64,000 nucleotides of DNA. Origin: Roseobacter litoralis Och 149 (GTDB lineage Bacteria > Pseudomonadota > Alphaproteobacteria > Rhodobacterales > Rhodobacteraceae). Made by a program: the position numbers and the translations under genes. Positions 1 to 8,287 of the stretch are shown here, piece by piece (the stretch's first letter is position 1; each line of letters starts with the position of its first letter). The stretch covers positions 930,001 through 994,000 of the forward strand of contig NC_015730.1 in NCBI RefSeq assembly GCF_000154785.2. Reading direction: 5' to 3'. Below the pieces are notes generated by a model. The model searched no databases and was not told the origin of the DNA. It saw nothing but the letters and a program-made list of their open reading frames with translations.

Positions 1-605
1 CCCGCTGTACCTTTCTTCATCTGCTTCAGTTCTGAAAAGAGCAGGGGTCCTGTGACTGCGCTGATCTTCTCGATCCCGATCAGCTTGCCACGCGCGGTTT
101 TGGACGTGACGGACTTGCCGATTTCGACCACGCGCATCTGTTCGTCGACAACGACTTTTCTGTCGCTCCTGGTAAGTGCAGCACCGTAATTAACGCACAG
201 CACATTGGGCAGTTGCGTGTCGAGCAATGTCCGCAAAAATCTGGTCTCAAACACCATATTGGCATCAAACTTGATAAATTCAGCAATCCCGACGGCATCG
301 GACGCCAGCATGAGCGAATGGCAATCGTTATTGTCGTGATAGCGGTCATTGAGCACGTAAGTGACCCTGATGCCGCGAAATGTCTTGTTGACGAACTCCC
401 TGATCTCGTCAGACCGGTGCCCCAGAACCAGCACGAATTGGGATATACCACAGCTGAGGCAATTGCGGATCATCCGCTCTAGGACAATGGAACCGCCGAC
501 AGATAACATGCATTTTGCGCATGCGTCTAACTGAGGGTTTAGCCGCAATCCAACGCTTGCTGCCAGTATGACAGCTTTTGGAGGGCGATTGATTTCATAC
601 TTCAT
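1..605 (-). CDS. Partial nucleotidyltransferase-fold protein (C-terminus beyond window)
   Basis: From the ATG at 605 the minus strand is open for 201 codons and runs off the window edge, so the C-terminus is missing. The N-terminus reads PPKAVILAASVGLRLNP, then LSVGGSIVLERMI and VLVLGHRSDEI. That is the order of the nucleotide-binding loop and first beta/alpha units of the NTP-transferase (MobA-like) fold used by sugar-phosphate and phosphocholine nucleotidyltransferases. The aspartate in KFDANMVFE sits where the metal-binding residue is expected. The glycine-rich loop is degenerate: the usual GxGxR is SVGLR and the usual Pro-Lys is Ala-Lys. It may therefore be a diverged or inactive member. 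The substrate cannot be named. The fold assignment is from motif order only. Confidence 0.6.
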   Translation of the reverse strand, partial: MKYEINRPPKAVILAASVGLRLNPQLDACAKCMLSVGGSIVLERMIRNCLSCGISQFVLVLGHRSDEIREFVNKTFRGIRVTYVLNDRYHDNNDCHSLMLASDAVGIAEFIKFDANMVFETRFLRTLLDTQLPNVLCVNYGAALTRSDRKVVVDEQMRVVEIGKSVTSKTARGKLIGIEKISAVTGPLLFSELKQMKKGTA

Positions 606-821
606 TCTGTTTCCACTCCATAATTGAGGCGTTGATTGTTTCCTCTTGGTTCGCTGGCAACCTCGGTGATCCGGTTTCTGCGAAAATGGGCGATGCGATC
701 TACGACTGGGCGCAGATTGAGAGAGCAATGCGAAGTGCGGCCGCCAGCGTGGCATTGTCGGATATGTTTAAGTGGTTTGGACCTGCACTACGCAATTCAC
801 TGCAGGTCCATTTTTGGTTTA

Positions 822-1172
822 TCAAGCGTCAAGCTCAAGCCCGTCGATGCACGCCTTTGCGAGGTCGCGGTTTGGCATGTCAGTACCGGGTAGCGTCGCC
901 CAACCTGCATCCATAACGGCCTTGGTGCGGTTGAAAGCAGAAGCTTCTTGAATGACGGCCAGTTTAGGCGCGCGCTCCGGGTCAGCTTTGGACGCGTCAA
1001 GACAGACTGGCACCATGGCCTTCGTCACTTCTTCAGTGGCAAAGGTCTGGGCCATTTCTTCAGCAGTGGCGCCTGTTGTCCAACCACCCCAGCTGAATCC
1101 AAGGATCGTGATCGCAATTGCACCACCTACAGCACCGTAGATGCCGGGTTTCGCCCATTCTGGAAAAGTCAT
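822..1172 (-). CDS. Small conserved protein with one N-terminal membrane segment
   Basis: The 116-residue product starts MTFPEWAKPG and has one hydrophobic segment (about residues 11-31, GAVGGAIAITILGFSWGG), followed by a polar domain of about 85 residues. The C-terminal part contains a pair of cysteines (VCLDASK, KACIDG). The start is supported by AGAGGAACC six bases before the ATG. Proteins of this length and layout are common hypothetical proteins in Rhodobacterales and Rhizobiales; no function is known to me. It most likely sits in the inner membrane with its domain in the periplasm. It stands alone, downstream of a gene-free stretch. Confidence 0.7.
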   Translation of the reverse strand: MTFPEWAKPGIYGAVGGAIAITILGFSWGGWTTGATAEEMAQTFATEEVTKAMVPVCLDASKADPERAPKLAVIQEASAFNRTKAVMDAGWATLPGTDMPNRDLAKACIDGLELDA

Positions 1173-1887
1173 TTTGGTTCCTCTGACGGAGAAAGCGCCG
1201 CCCCACTACTTCAATTTGATCTACTCAGGTCCGCTTTGCCCGCGCACCGTTTTTTTAGTTGCGTTGGCCGATCATGATCGCCGCTCGTCCTGATCGTGAC
1301 CATGAGGCGCAATACGCTGGCCTTGAACGATTTCCCTGACAATCGGCGCAAAAATCACCACCCTCAGCGAGGGGCGCGACAGTTAAATTTTCTTGATGCA
1401 GGAATGTCGTCTAATTTGGTAGGCAATATGCCTAAGCAGCAGATACAACAAACTTTTGTTTGATACGTATAACTTCCCAGTCCGAAAATGACAACCGGCC
1501 TTGTGTTGCCCGCTTTGGATTGATCGGTCATCTCCGCCTTGCGGAAAGTCGTCGCGATGGGCTCGACGTCAGCACAAAGAAAACGCTGTTTTCGGGTTTT
1601 CACACGGCCACGTCGCAGGTTCGGCGAACATCCTTTGTGGATGCTCCCTGCATGGCAGGATATTTTTGATCCGATTTGTGCATGTGTCAGAGGCAGTCGT
1701 GCCGCTTATCCTGAAGGCTGATGATTTGATCCCTGAAAAGCACAAATCGTCCTGCAGGCGTCGAGTTCAAAACCAGGCTGCGCAATGAGCTCCCCCTCTC
1801 ATTGCCGCAAGCGGCGATTACCGGACAGCGGGCAAACTGACTTCACCTATCTGAAGATCCTTGGTTGGGTTGTCTGACTTGGAATTA
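1173..1887. other. Gene-free stretch of about 715 bases
   Basis: I find no convincing coding region here. Short open frames lack ribosome sites and family-like motifs. Around 1794-1832 the sequence CCCTCTC is followed by a small hairpin (TGCCGC/GCGGCG) and CGGGCA, which faintly resembles the palindromic element annotated elsewhere in this window, but the match is too weak to call. Confidence 0.3.
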
Positions 1888-1920
1888 CAGTGAGAGGGGT
1901 CAAAGAGACCCCTCTCACTG
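1888..1920 (-). terminator. Perfect 14-bp hairpin after the CAP-domain gene
   Basis: A perfect inverted repeat, CAGTGAGAGGGGTC at 1888-1901 and its complement at 1907-1920, encloses a five-base loop. It lies four bases past the stop codon of the CAP-domain gene. There is no clear T-run after it on the minus strand, so it may be a 3'-end stabilising structure or a terminator that is not of the classic U-tract type. Confidence 0.5.
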
Positions 1921-1923
1921 CGT

Positions 1924-3459
1924 TCAGAATATGAACTCATCAAAGAATTCGGATCCGCAGAACGATGCCACATCGGAAGAATCTGCCGCTGACGTGCTGA
2001 AGGCGATGCTTTGCGTTTCGCCATTCATGCTGACGGTTCCGAACAGCTCTACGTCACCTTCCATGGCCAAGACCTCGACGGTCAGGCCGCTCTCTGAACT
2101 GGCGACCGATCTGATACTGGCGCTGCTGATCGTTGACCCGGATTCCGATCGCACGTTGGGGCCAAAGTCAAAGACGAAGTTATCGGAGCTGAGTTCCATA
2201 CCGCCCGCATCGTCGCACACGACCGTGCCTTCATCGAGGACTCTGGAAACGATGGGCACATCTGTACTGGGGATGGCGATGGTTCCCGAATCCGCATCTT
2301 CTGCAGTTACATCATCGACTGTTGCTGATCCTCCACCACTGAAATTCCCTTCGCCTTGCACATCCACCGATGGACCATCCGTGTCGCTGGCAACTGACGT
2401 GACTTCGACACTGCTTCTGGTGGTTTGAGTGGTTGAGCTGCTCGTGCTCGTTTCTTCGACGTCTTCGTCTGTCTCTTGATTTGTGCTGAAACCTCGTGAA
2501 GCCATGAACTGTTCGATATCAAAGCCGGTTCCGGCAGTGATTTCTGGTTCCGCAGGGGGCGCCTGCTCGACTGTGGCAGGCACTTCTTCCACAACCGGGG
2601 CGTCTTGCGCGGATGCGATGACCGGATCAGTGGATTGTTCTGACACGAATTCTTCTGCGGTTATGTCATCGACTGTGGCCGAGCTACCGCCGCTGACGTT
2701 ACCTTCGGTCTCAAGCTGGACCGATGGACCATCCGCTTGGCTGGCGACCGCAGTGGTTTCGATGCTGCTTCTGGTGGTTTGAGTGGTTGAGCTGCTCGTG
2801 CTCATCTCTTCGACGTCTTCGTCTGTCTCTTGATTTGTGCTGAAACCTCGTGAAGCTATGAACTGTTTGATATCAAAGCCGGTTCCGGCAGTGATTTCTG
2901 GTTCCGCCACTTCCGGTTCTGCAGGTGCTGTGTCTTCAACCACGGCAGGTGTTGGTTCAACCACGGTCGACGCGTCCGCTCTTGCATCGGGAAGTACGAC
3001 GGTATTTGCGCTCGTTGTGCCAAAGTTCTGGGTGACAAATACCGCGTCCAGCGTCTGCCCGTCGTCAACAAAATCACCGGCCTCGATACCAATCCCGATT
3101 TCCGTGAAGTCCGGGTTCAAGAGGTTTGCGCGATGTTCAGGGCTGTTCATCAGGTTGGTGTGCAGCTGGGCAACTTCGTCTGACATGCCATTGTCACCGG
3201 CTTCGCTGACCCATGCTATGTTTTCGCCGGTTTTCCAGTTTCCTTCCAATTCATAGCCTGAAGCCTCGATGCGCTCACGCCAATTGGATCCGTCAGCACC
3301 CGTATGGCTAAAGCGATCATTGTCGAGCATCCATACGCTGTGGTCTTCACTGGCTTCATTGAGGTCTGCGTTGAATACTAAAGGATCCAGGCCGACTTCT
3401 GCACGGTCTGCATTTATCAAATCCAGCATCTGCTGCTCGTATTTGTTGGCTTGTGACAT
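1924..3459 (-). CDS. CAP-domain (SCP/PR1-like) protein with two long internal repeats
   Basis: The product is 511 residues from the ATG at 3459, chosen because AAGGAG lies six bases upstream; the frame is open further back but without a ribosome site. Residues 1 to about 150 form a CAP/SCP domain: LNxxRAEVGLDPL, HSVWMLDNDRFSH, GENIAWV and HRANLLNPDFTEIGIGI, giving the usual His/Glu/His cavity residues. The rest is acidic and Ser/Thr-rich. It holds two copies of a roughly 100-residue unit that begins EPEITAGTGFDI and passes through ASRGFSTNQETDEDVEE, DGPS and SATVDD. No classical signal peptide is visible; export by a type I system is possible but unproven. Bacterial CAP proteins are often secreted, and their activity is mostly unknown. 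Confidence 0.8.
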   Translation of the reverse strand: MSQANKYEQQMLDLINADRAEVGLDPLVFNADLNEASEDHSVWMLDNDRFSHTGADGSNWRERIEASGYELEGNWKTGENIAWVSEAGDNGMSDEVAQLHTNLMNSPEHRANLLNPDFTEIGIGIEAGDFVDDGQTLDAVFVTQNFGTTSANTVVLPDARADASTVVEPTPAVVEDTAPAEPEVAEPEITAGTGFDIKQFIASRGFSTNQETDEDVEEMSTSSSTTQTTRSSIETTAVASQADGPSVQLETEGNVSGGSSATVDDITAEEFVSEQSTDPVIASAQDAPVVEEVPATVEQAPPAEPEITAGTGFDIEQFMASRGFSTNQETDEDVEETSTSSSTTQTTRSSVEVTSVASDTDGPSVDVQGEGNFSGGGSATVDDVTAEDADSGTIAIPSTDVPIVSRVLDEGTVVCDDAGGMELSSDNFVFDFGPNVRSESGSTISSASIRSVASSESGLTVEVLAMEGDVELFGTVSMNGETQSIAFSTSAADSSDVASFCGSEFFDEFIF

Positions 3460-4054
3460 GACATTCTCCTTTGAGTGGTTTTTGGCATCATGTGGCTTTC
3501 GGACTGCATCCAAAACATGACCCGTGCACTCGGTATGCGGGAATCGCTGGTATCCCGAATCCACCATCCCACTTTGCGGAATGACCTCCAAAGGAGCGTC
3601 CGCCAACTGGCTAATTGGACGCAATAGCACCCATTATGGTGTGTTGAGTTGAGGAAACTGACAGCAAAATTACGCCTATACGTCAGCGGCGCTAGAAACG
3701 CTGCAAGGTGCCCACGAAAACGGGGCTTATCTATCTTATGTTAGGCGAAATCATAACCGACAGGTTGATGTTCAGGCAACCTGCACGCTCCGACCTCAGG
3801 GCTACTGATAGCGCCTGAACGCATAACGCAACGCTGTCACACTTCTCTGTAGTGTCGGCAATTGGCAAAATACCACCGACAGCCAAAACACAGAGTGCTT
3901 GTGTTTCCGAAGCGGAACTGAGCTTCGGAAACCGTGGCAACCGCCATCCCAAAATCCGAAATGCCAAAATTGCCCGATCGGCGCAATCCGTGAAATTTCC
4001 CGGATCAGACCGGTCCGTTGAACTCGGGCAAAGCTATCTAAGGGACATGCCAAG
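3460..4054. other. Gene-free stretch with one strong hairpin
   Basis: No gene is supported in these 595 bases. A perfect 11-bp inverted repeat (GTTTCCGAAGC at 3903-3913, complement at 3922-3932, 8-base loop) stands in it and is not placed after any recognised gene. Confidence 0.35.
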
Positions 4055-4168
4055 ATGAAACCGAAAATGAACCTTATCGTCTGGGTGTTTATCTCCATCC
4101 CACCCGGTATCTATCTTTGGGTGAAGCTCTTTCAACTGGTGTTCTCATTCCTTTGGAGAAATCACTGA
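4055..4168 (+). CDS. Possible 37-residue membrane peptide
   Basis: ATG at 4055 opens a frame of 37 codons, beginning MKPKMNLIVWVF and ending LFSFLWRNH at a TGA. Most of it is hydrophobic with basic residues at the ends, as in single-pass micro-proteins. AGGGA lies about nine bases upstream. I do not recognise a family, and the frame is short enough to be chance. It sits alone in a region of few genes. Confidence 0.3.
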   Translation: MKPKMNLIVWVFISIPPGIYLWVKLFQLVFSFLWRNH

Positions 4169-4456
4169 TGGAAACCTTGGAGGGACCATCGACAGAGGGT
4201 TTCTGGCCGCGAGCTTACCGGGTCCCCGCGTGTTGTAGCGCAGACACTGCTTCACCTAGAGGAGGGATACAGCCATTTGCAGTTGACGTGATAAAGCTGC
4301 CAACGGTCCACCAATGTCTTCGGACAAACGAGTATGAATTAGATGCTGTGTTTGCTGCTGCCCCCGACGGGGACAAGACTTTCCTGAGATTAGCAAATGA
4401 GGCCACACACGAGGTCGCGTCCAGTCGTCTTAACCATAGCGAAAGGAACGATCATC

Positions 4457-4723
4457 ATGGTTGAGAATATCCGATGTAACGGTGAGCATGTTTTCGATGA
4501 GTTTCTAGGCGGCGATTCAGATGTTAGCACACGCCCAAAAGACATAAGTGACAAAAACCATTGTTTTCACATCAGGGACGGTCGAGGCGGCGAGGCGCAT
4601 GTGCCGTTTCTAAGCGCTGCTACCGAAAAACGGAACAGTATCCGGCGCGGTGTGTTTTCGTTCATATGCCGGGCTGCTTGCCTCGTCGCAGCAGGGGCAA
4701 TCGCGCTGAGAGCATTTCAATAA
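4457..4723 (+). CDS. Possible small protein with C-terminal hydrophobic segment
   Basis: ATG at 4457 is preceded by AAAGGAACG at good distance and opens 88 codons (MVENIRCNGEHVFDEFLGG at the start). The last 25 residues, FSFICRAACLVAAGAIALRA, could span a membrane. No family is recognised. The end overlaps the tail of the convergent IclR-type gene by seven bases. The call rests on the ribosome site and the hydrophobic tail only. Confidence 0.35.
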   Translation: MVENIRCNGEHVFDEFLGGDSDVSTRPKDISDKNHCFHIRDGRGGEAHVPFLSAATEKRNSIRRGVFSFICRAACLVAAGAIALRAFQ

Positions 4724-5433
4724 ACCGAGCTTGTTCCGAGCCGCTGCGTTTTCAGGTTTTGAAATGTTATCAGACCTGTAGCATATGCATTTTCCTTGAG
4801 ATCTCCCACAAGTTTATGGCCGACTTTACTGTCGATATGACCAAAATTCCGACAAGACAGACATAACAGAAATACTTCGGAGGACCGGGAAAAAACAGGT
4901 AACCACAAAAACCGATGATCAGACACGATTGCAAAATCACATCGCTCAAGCTTCCCCAGTAAATCTTGGGCTTTGACAAGTTGCGCCTGATCCAGCTGTG
5001 GTTTGCCCACCGCAAACCCTGCATACTGAAGAACCTTCAAAAGGAAGCGACAACAATCAGCAGCCATCATTTGATCACATCGTTCAGAGCAATTATAAAT
5101 GCTGTCATCGACCAGCTCAGCTGACACGGTCGTTTCTTGTTGAAAAATACGTGTTCTTATCGACTTCAAATCGATGCTCTGGGAAATAACCGGTGTGAGC
5201 TGCTCGATTTCTTTCTTTGGCTCAACTTTCGAATTCAACCTTTGCTCGACTCTCGATGTGAGCACATATTGGCGCCCATTCAGCCTGAGCCTTATCCACC
5301 CACCGTCTTCCAGCCTTTTTAATCCGCGAAAGGTAGCGGATCGACTGATGTCCGTCTTTTGAGCGAGTTCATCCAAGGTAATCGGGCCGTGTTTCGCCAC
5401 AGTTTCCAAGATTTTGAATATCCTAGTTTGCAA
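4717..5433 (-). CDS. IclR-type transcriptional regulator
   Basis: The product is 238 residues. Residues 1-55 are a winged helix-turn-helix of the IclR/MarR sort (ILETVAKHGPITLDELAQKT, SATFRGLKRLEDGGWIRL). The remainder (about 60-235) would be the ligand domain but is poorly conserved against what I know of IclR effector domains. It has a cysteine cluster (SERCDQMMAADCCRFL). The start is a TTG at 5433: an in-frame stop lies ten codons upstream with no ATG between, and a GGAGCAGG ribosome site precedes it. No neighbouring target gene is evident, so its regulon is unknown. Confidence 0.7.
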   Translation of the reverse strand: MQTRIFKILETVAKHGPITLDELAQKTDISRSATFRGLKRLEDGGWIRLRLNGRQYVLTSRVEQRLNSKVEPKKEIEQLTPVISQSIDLKSIRTRIFQQETTVSAELVDDSIYNCSERCDQMMAADCCRFLLKVLQYAGFAVGKPQLDQAQLVKAQDLLGKLERCDFAIVSDHRFLWLPVFSRSSEVFLLCLSCRNFGHIDSKVGHKLVGDLKENAYATGLITFQNLKTQRLGTSSVY

Positions 5434-5594
5434 CGATCCTGCTCCACAGACTGGTATCCCAGTTTCTTATCATTGTTGATTCCTGCTATCCAACTCGCAA
5501 TTCCGATAAGCGAAACGGTGCTGTTTGGTGCGGTGATTTTAAATGCGCTTTGGCTTCAATTATTTGAATTCACGTTGTAAATTGACCGAATAAT

Positions 5595-5921
5595 TCATAT
5601 TCTGCGTCTGGTTTTGCCGCCCGCTTCAAAAATGGCAGAGATCACTGGAGACGCTCGGGAAACGTGTGATTTGTTACCTTCATGGTCTATTCCGACCCGA
5701 ACCAAGAAATGCTTTGTGAAGCTCTCCAAGGAGAGGGCTCGTAAGCGACTGTGATAGAGTGCCGGGATACATTCGTGTCGATTTTGGTGGAATATAAAGG
5801 CCAGTCGCAGCTCTTTGTTGTGCAGGTCAGTAAACCAGCTATTCTTGCGAGCAGTACTCAATTCATGCACTTTCGGGCGTCTTTCTTGACGACAAAAGGT
5901 GAACAGGAAAGCCGATTTCAT
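5595..5921 (-). CDS. Open frame directly under the TPP riboswitch; not a recognised thiamine gene
   Basis: This 108-codon frame starts at the ATG nine bases below the riboswitch-embedded ribosome site (GGGAGG at 5931-5936). By position it should be thiamine biosynthesis or transport. Only the first few residues (MKSAFLFTF) resemble anything, namely the start of a signal peptide. The rest has no family I know and reads like non-coding sequence. It is probably the remains of a replaced or deleted thiamine gene. Confidence 0.3.
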   Translation of the reverse strand: MKSAFLFTFCRQERRPKVHELSTARKNSWFTDLHNKELRLAFIFHQNRHECIPALYHSRLRALSLESFTKHFLVRVGIDHEGNKSHVSRASPVISAIFEAGGKTRRRI

Positions 5922-5928
5922 GCTCTGT

Positions 5929-5997
5929 GTCCTCCCTCCGCCAGCATTATCTGGTTCAGGTTCTAAGGGTACATCTCAGCTGCAAAGCGCCCCCGGT
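5929..5997 (-). ncRNA. TPP (thiamine pyrophosphate) riboswitch
   Basis: Read on the minus strand, the segment contains GGGGGCGC, then GCTGAGATG, ACCCTTAGAACCTGA, CCAGATAATGCTGG and CGGAGGGAGG. These are the conserved blocks of the TPP aptamer (THI box) in the right order and spacing. The 3' arm contains GGGAGG, so the ribosome site is part of the closing stem, as expected for translational control by TPP in Gram-negative bacteria. The aptamer looks intact. The gene immediately downstream is not a recognisable thiamine gene, which is unusual. Confidence 0.9.
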
Positions 5998-6037
5998 AAA
6001 TCTCGAATAGGAGCTTCCATCAGACGGGTCAAATGGT

Positions 6038-6388
6038 TTGGCACCTCCTCGAACTTATGAGCGGTCCGCTGCCATTTCGAGCGTTCCGCAAACGTCCGCT
6101 CAGCCAAAGCCTGCGAAAGATACTGTGGTGCTTGCGCACATGCGTGAGCGGTTCGATCTGTCTTTGGGGAGCTATGGTCACCGCCGAGGGGACGCATTTG
6201 TTACCCGGCAGTCGGTTGCACAGCAATCTGCCGAGAGGGCACCACTCCGAGTGCGGCGGCCAATACTGTTTTCACGATTGTCAGAAAACCTTGCGCCCGA
6301 ACGGCTGTTACAATCCGCGCAGGCACCGCTCAGCAGCCGGCTGGAAAAGCCCCTTGGCCTTCGAAGCAAAGGCTGCATAAATGGTTAA
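6038..6388 (+). pseudogene. Probable IS3-type orfB debris carrying a palindromic element
   Basis: In one forward frame VVLAHMRERFDLSLGSYG resembles the conserved segment near the N-terminus of IS3-family OrfB transposases (HIR..F..S.GSYG). Nothing else of the protein is recognisable. The frame is interrupted at 6199-6239 by the palindromic element. A C-terminal OrfB scrap and an IS3-like right end lie at 7012-7111, supporting an IS3 remnant in this region. The assignment of this segment alone is weak. Confidence 0.35.
6199..6239 (+). repeat. 41-bp palindromic element, copy A (diverged)
   Basis: This copy keeps ACCCGGCAG at the left, a stem of GGTTGC against GCAATC around an ACA loop, and GAGAGGG at the right. 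Those are the landmarks shared with the copies at 30420, 33269, 45751 and 46375. It is the most diverged of the five at its left end (TGTTA instead of CAYTG). Confidence 0.65.
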
Positions 6389-6389
6389 T

Positions 6390-7011
6390 AGGAGCGGCAC
6401 GAAAGCGGGACAGATCAACTGAATAATACTTCCGCACATAAACTGAGAAATTTTTAGTCCATATTTTGGTTACATCGTTCACAGGTAAAGGAGTTATCAA
6501 TAACGTGTTTTCAAACGATAGAATATCGCTGAAGGGGTAAGTTTTGATTAGCCCATGTATTGCAGTCCAAGAGGGAGTCGCAACGAACCGTAAAGATGTA
6601 GAAGTTGTTGTTTGGCGCGATTACATCTGCCGTCACGGCCTTCATCTGAGGCTTTGGATAAATGATCATGAATTGGAACATCCCGAAAAGACTTACTCAG
6701 TTTTGCTTTCCATTTAGGGCAGCTGAGCAGGATTGAGAGAACTCTACATTTAAATGAGCGTCGCGTTGGGGGTAGGATCAACTTGAATTCACCTTTCACT
6801 GACGAACGGCTGCCCATGCTTAAGGTTATTGCGCATGGGCATATAATTTTGGGAGCAGCACCCCATGCGCGCCGCTCGCAGAATAGTGGGTTTGTCGCCG
6901 TCCGGGCGGCCGCGGGTTCATATCTTTGGGCCCTGCGGACGTTCGTTTAGGGGCAAACGTCTGGGATTTCAGATCGCGGCACGCGCAAAAGGCAACGCCG
7001 GGGTATGCGGC
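6390..7011. other. Gene-free stretch
   Basis: No frame in these roughly 620 bases combines a ribosome site with a recognisable protein pattern. It lies between two scraps attributed to IS3 elements and is probably decayed insertion-sequence DNA. Confidence 0.3.
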
Positions 7012-7111
7012 AATAAAGATCCAAACATGGGGATCGGTGGTATACTCCTGATGCAAAAAATGAATGCCGCTTGTATTTTACCGACGCGCCCTTCTGAAAA
7101 TGGGGAATTAC
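7012..7111 (+). pseudogene. IS3-family orfB C-terminal scrap and right end
   Basis: Codons from 7012 read [11 protein letters not shown] followed by MQKMNAA, matching the C-terminal end of IS3 OrfB seen intact at 20881-20940 ([18 protein letters not shown]). It is followed at 7094-7111 by TGAAAATGGGGAATTACG, close to the inverted-repeat end of the IS3 element at 18155-20982. The rest of the transposase is lost. Confidence 0.65.
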
Positions 7112-7265
7112 GACACAAAGCTTCCTTAATAGAATCGGTCCAAAGCCGCTGTTCGAAGTTGGTTCTCGATGCTGCGGTCGATGCCCGCATCGCTGCCGCT
7201 CGCTGTGCCGGAGTGATTTGATATTGGCAAGTTCGGGCGGGTATGTCCTCTTTGTACTGCTGTTC

Positions 7266-7676
7266 TTAACGACCTTGCATTTCATTTCGCGTGATCATTG
7301 GGAGATCGAACACCCATGTATGCGAAGACCGGCACCAAACCTGTTGTTTCGGCGCGAGCAGATGGCGTTGGCGTGCAGTTCCGACCCTGAGGCCAAAGAA
7401 CGTGCCGGGCTCGTCCGGCGTCTGTGCATGTATGCGCGTTCCGCAATCACCGCAAAAGCTTAAACACCTGCGGCGACCGCTGTCAGCGACTGTTTCGAAT
7501 ACCTTGAGCCTGCCACTTGTCAGTTCGAATTGACCATCATCGATATGCACGACCCACCCGAACGCGGTGCCCGAGTTGATCTGGCAATTCTCGCAGTGGC
7601 AGATCGCGCAGCGCTCGGGGTCTACAACAGCCTGATACGTAATAGCCCCACAAAGGCATCCTCCGTCCACGTTCAT
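7266..7676 (-). CDS. GFA/CENP-V-type zinc protein
   Basis: The 136-residue product has the GFA fold signature: GGCLCGAITY at residues 6-15, CAICHCENC (about 22-30) and CLSFCGDCGTRIH (about 73-85), giving the paired zinc-binding cysteines. The family is named after glutathione-dependent formaldehyde-activating enzymes, but most members have no proven activity. The start at 7676 has GGAGAG five bases upstream. It is transcribed away from the ABM/MarR pair and stands alone. The C-terminal third is less typical than the N-terminal zinc region. Confidence 0.85.
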   Translation of the reverse strand: MNVDGGCLCGAITYQAVVDPERCAICHCENCQINSGTAFGWVVHIDDGQFELTSGRLKVFETVADSGRRRCLSFCGDCGTRIHAQTPDEPGTFFGLRVGTARQRHLLAPKQQVWCRSSHTWVFDLPMITRNEMQGR

Positions 7677-7936
7677 TTGGTCTCTCCAAAATGCAGCGTT
7701 AAACTACGCTTCACCCTGCATCTCACCCTTGGGAAGGTCAAACTGGTGCGGATCGATCCAAAGCCGCCTTTTAGCGGAATCCTCAATTTCTCGATTGCAG
7801 CCCGGAGCCGCGAACTTTGCCGACCTTCGTCGCACTTACATCAATATCCGCTTCTTTGAGCCGATCAACAAAAGGTGCTTTTTGGGAAGATCTGTCATCT
7901 CGGAGAACGAAAGCTCAAGAGTATTTTGCCGTCTAA

Positions 7937-7975
7937 TTGACATTAACAATCTCACTTATTAGTTATCATGATAAC
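7937..7975 (+). promoter_or_regulatory. Promoter with palindromic MarR-type operator
   Basis: TTGACA at 7937-7942 is followed about 17 bases later by an AT-rich -10 region. A perfect 14-bp palindrome, GTTATCATGATAAC (7962-7975), overlaps that -10 and ends 17 bases before the ATG at 7993. Such sites are typical MarR-family operators, and the second gene of this operon encodes a MarR protein, so autorepression is likely. Confidence 0.65.
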
Positions 7976-7992
7976 AAATGAGGAAATAACAG

Positions 7993-8286
7993 ATGTCAAA
8001 CTCGCTATTCGTCTTCGCTGAAATCAAGCCGAAGCCTGAACATTTCAAGGATGCTCAGCAAGCTATCATCGAAATTCTGAACCAGACTCGCGCGGAAGAA
8101 GGCTGCCGTTCGTTCGAGCTGTTCGAGGCACCGGGTCAGGACACGCTGTATCTTTTCGAAGAATGGCAAGATCAGGATGCGCTCGATCAGCACCATGCTC
8201 AACCCTACACAGCCGCGATCTTCAAATCTTACGAAGGATGGCTGGCCGAACCACCTCGCATCCTGCCACTGCACAGTTTAGATTAA
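7993..8286 (+). CDS. Antibiotic biosynthesis monooxygenase (ABM/YgiN-like) domain protein
   Basis: The 97-residue protein is a single ABM ferredoxin-like domain: FVFAEIKPKPEHFKDAQQAI, EEGCRSFELFEAP and LYLFEEWQDQDALDQHHAQP are the characteristic strands and the HxxxP segment. Relatives include quinol monooxygenase YgiN; the substrate cannot be deduced. GAGGAA precedes the ATG. The gene is followed one base later by a MarR regulator and lies under the palindromic operator at 7962-7975, so the pair likely responds to a small aromatic or quinone-like ligand. That last point is inference from the family. Confidence 0.85.
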   Translation: MSNSLFVFAEIKPKPEHFKDAQQAIIEILNQTRAEEGCRSFELFEAPGQDTLYLFEEWQDQDALDQHHAQPYTAAIFKSYEGWLAEPPRILPLHSLD

Positions 8287-8287
8287 C

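Noticed and set aside
1794..1832. Possible sixth copy of the palindromic element (CCCTCTC, hairpin, CGGGCA)
   Set aside because: The arms match only in short pieces and the order of the inner blocks is disturbed. It is too weak to count.
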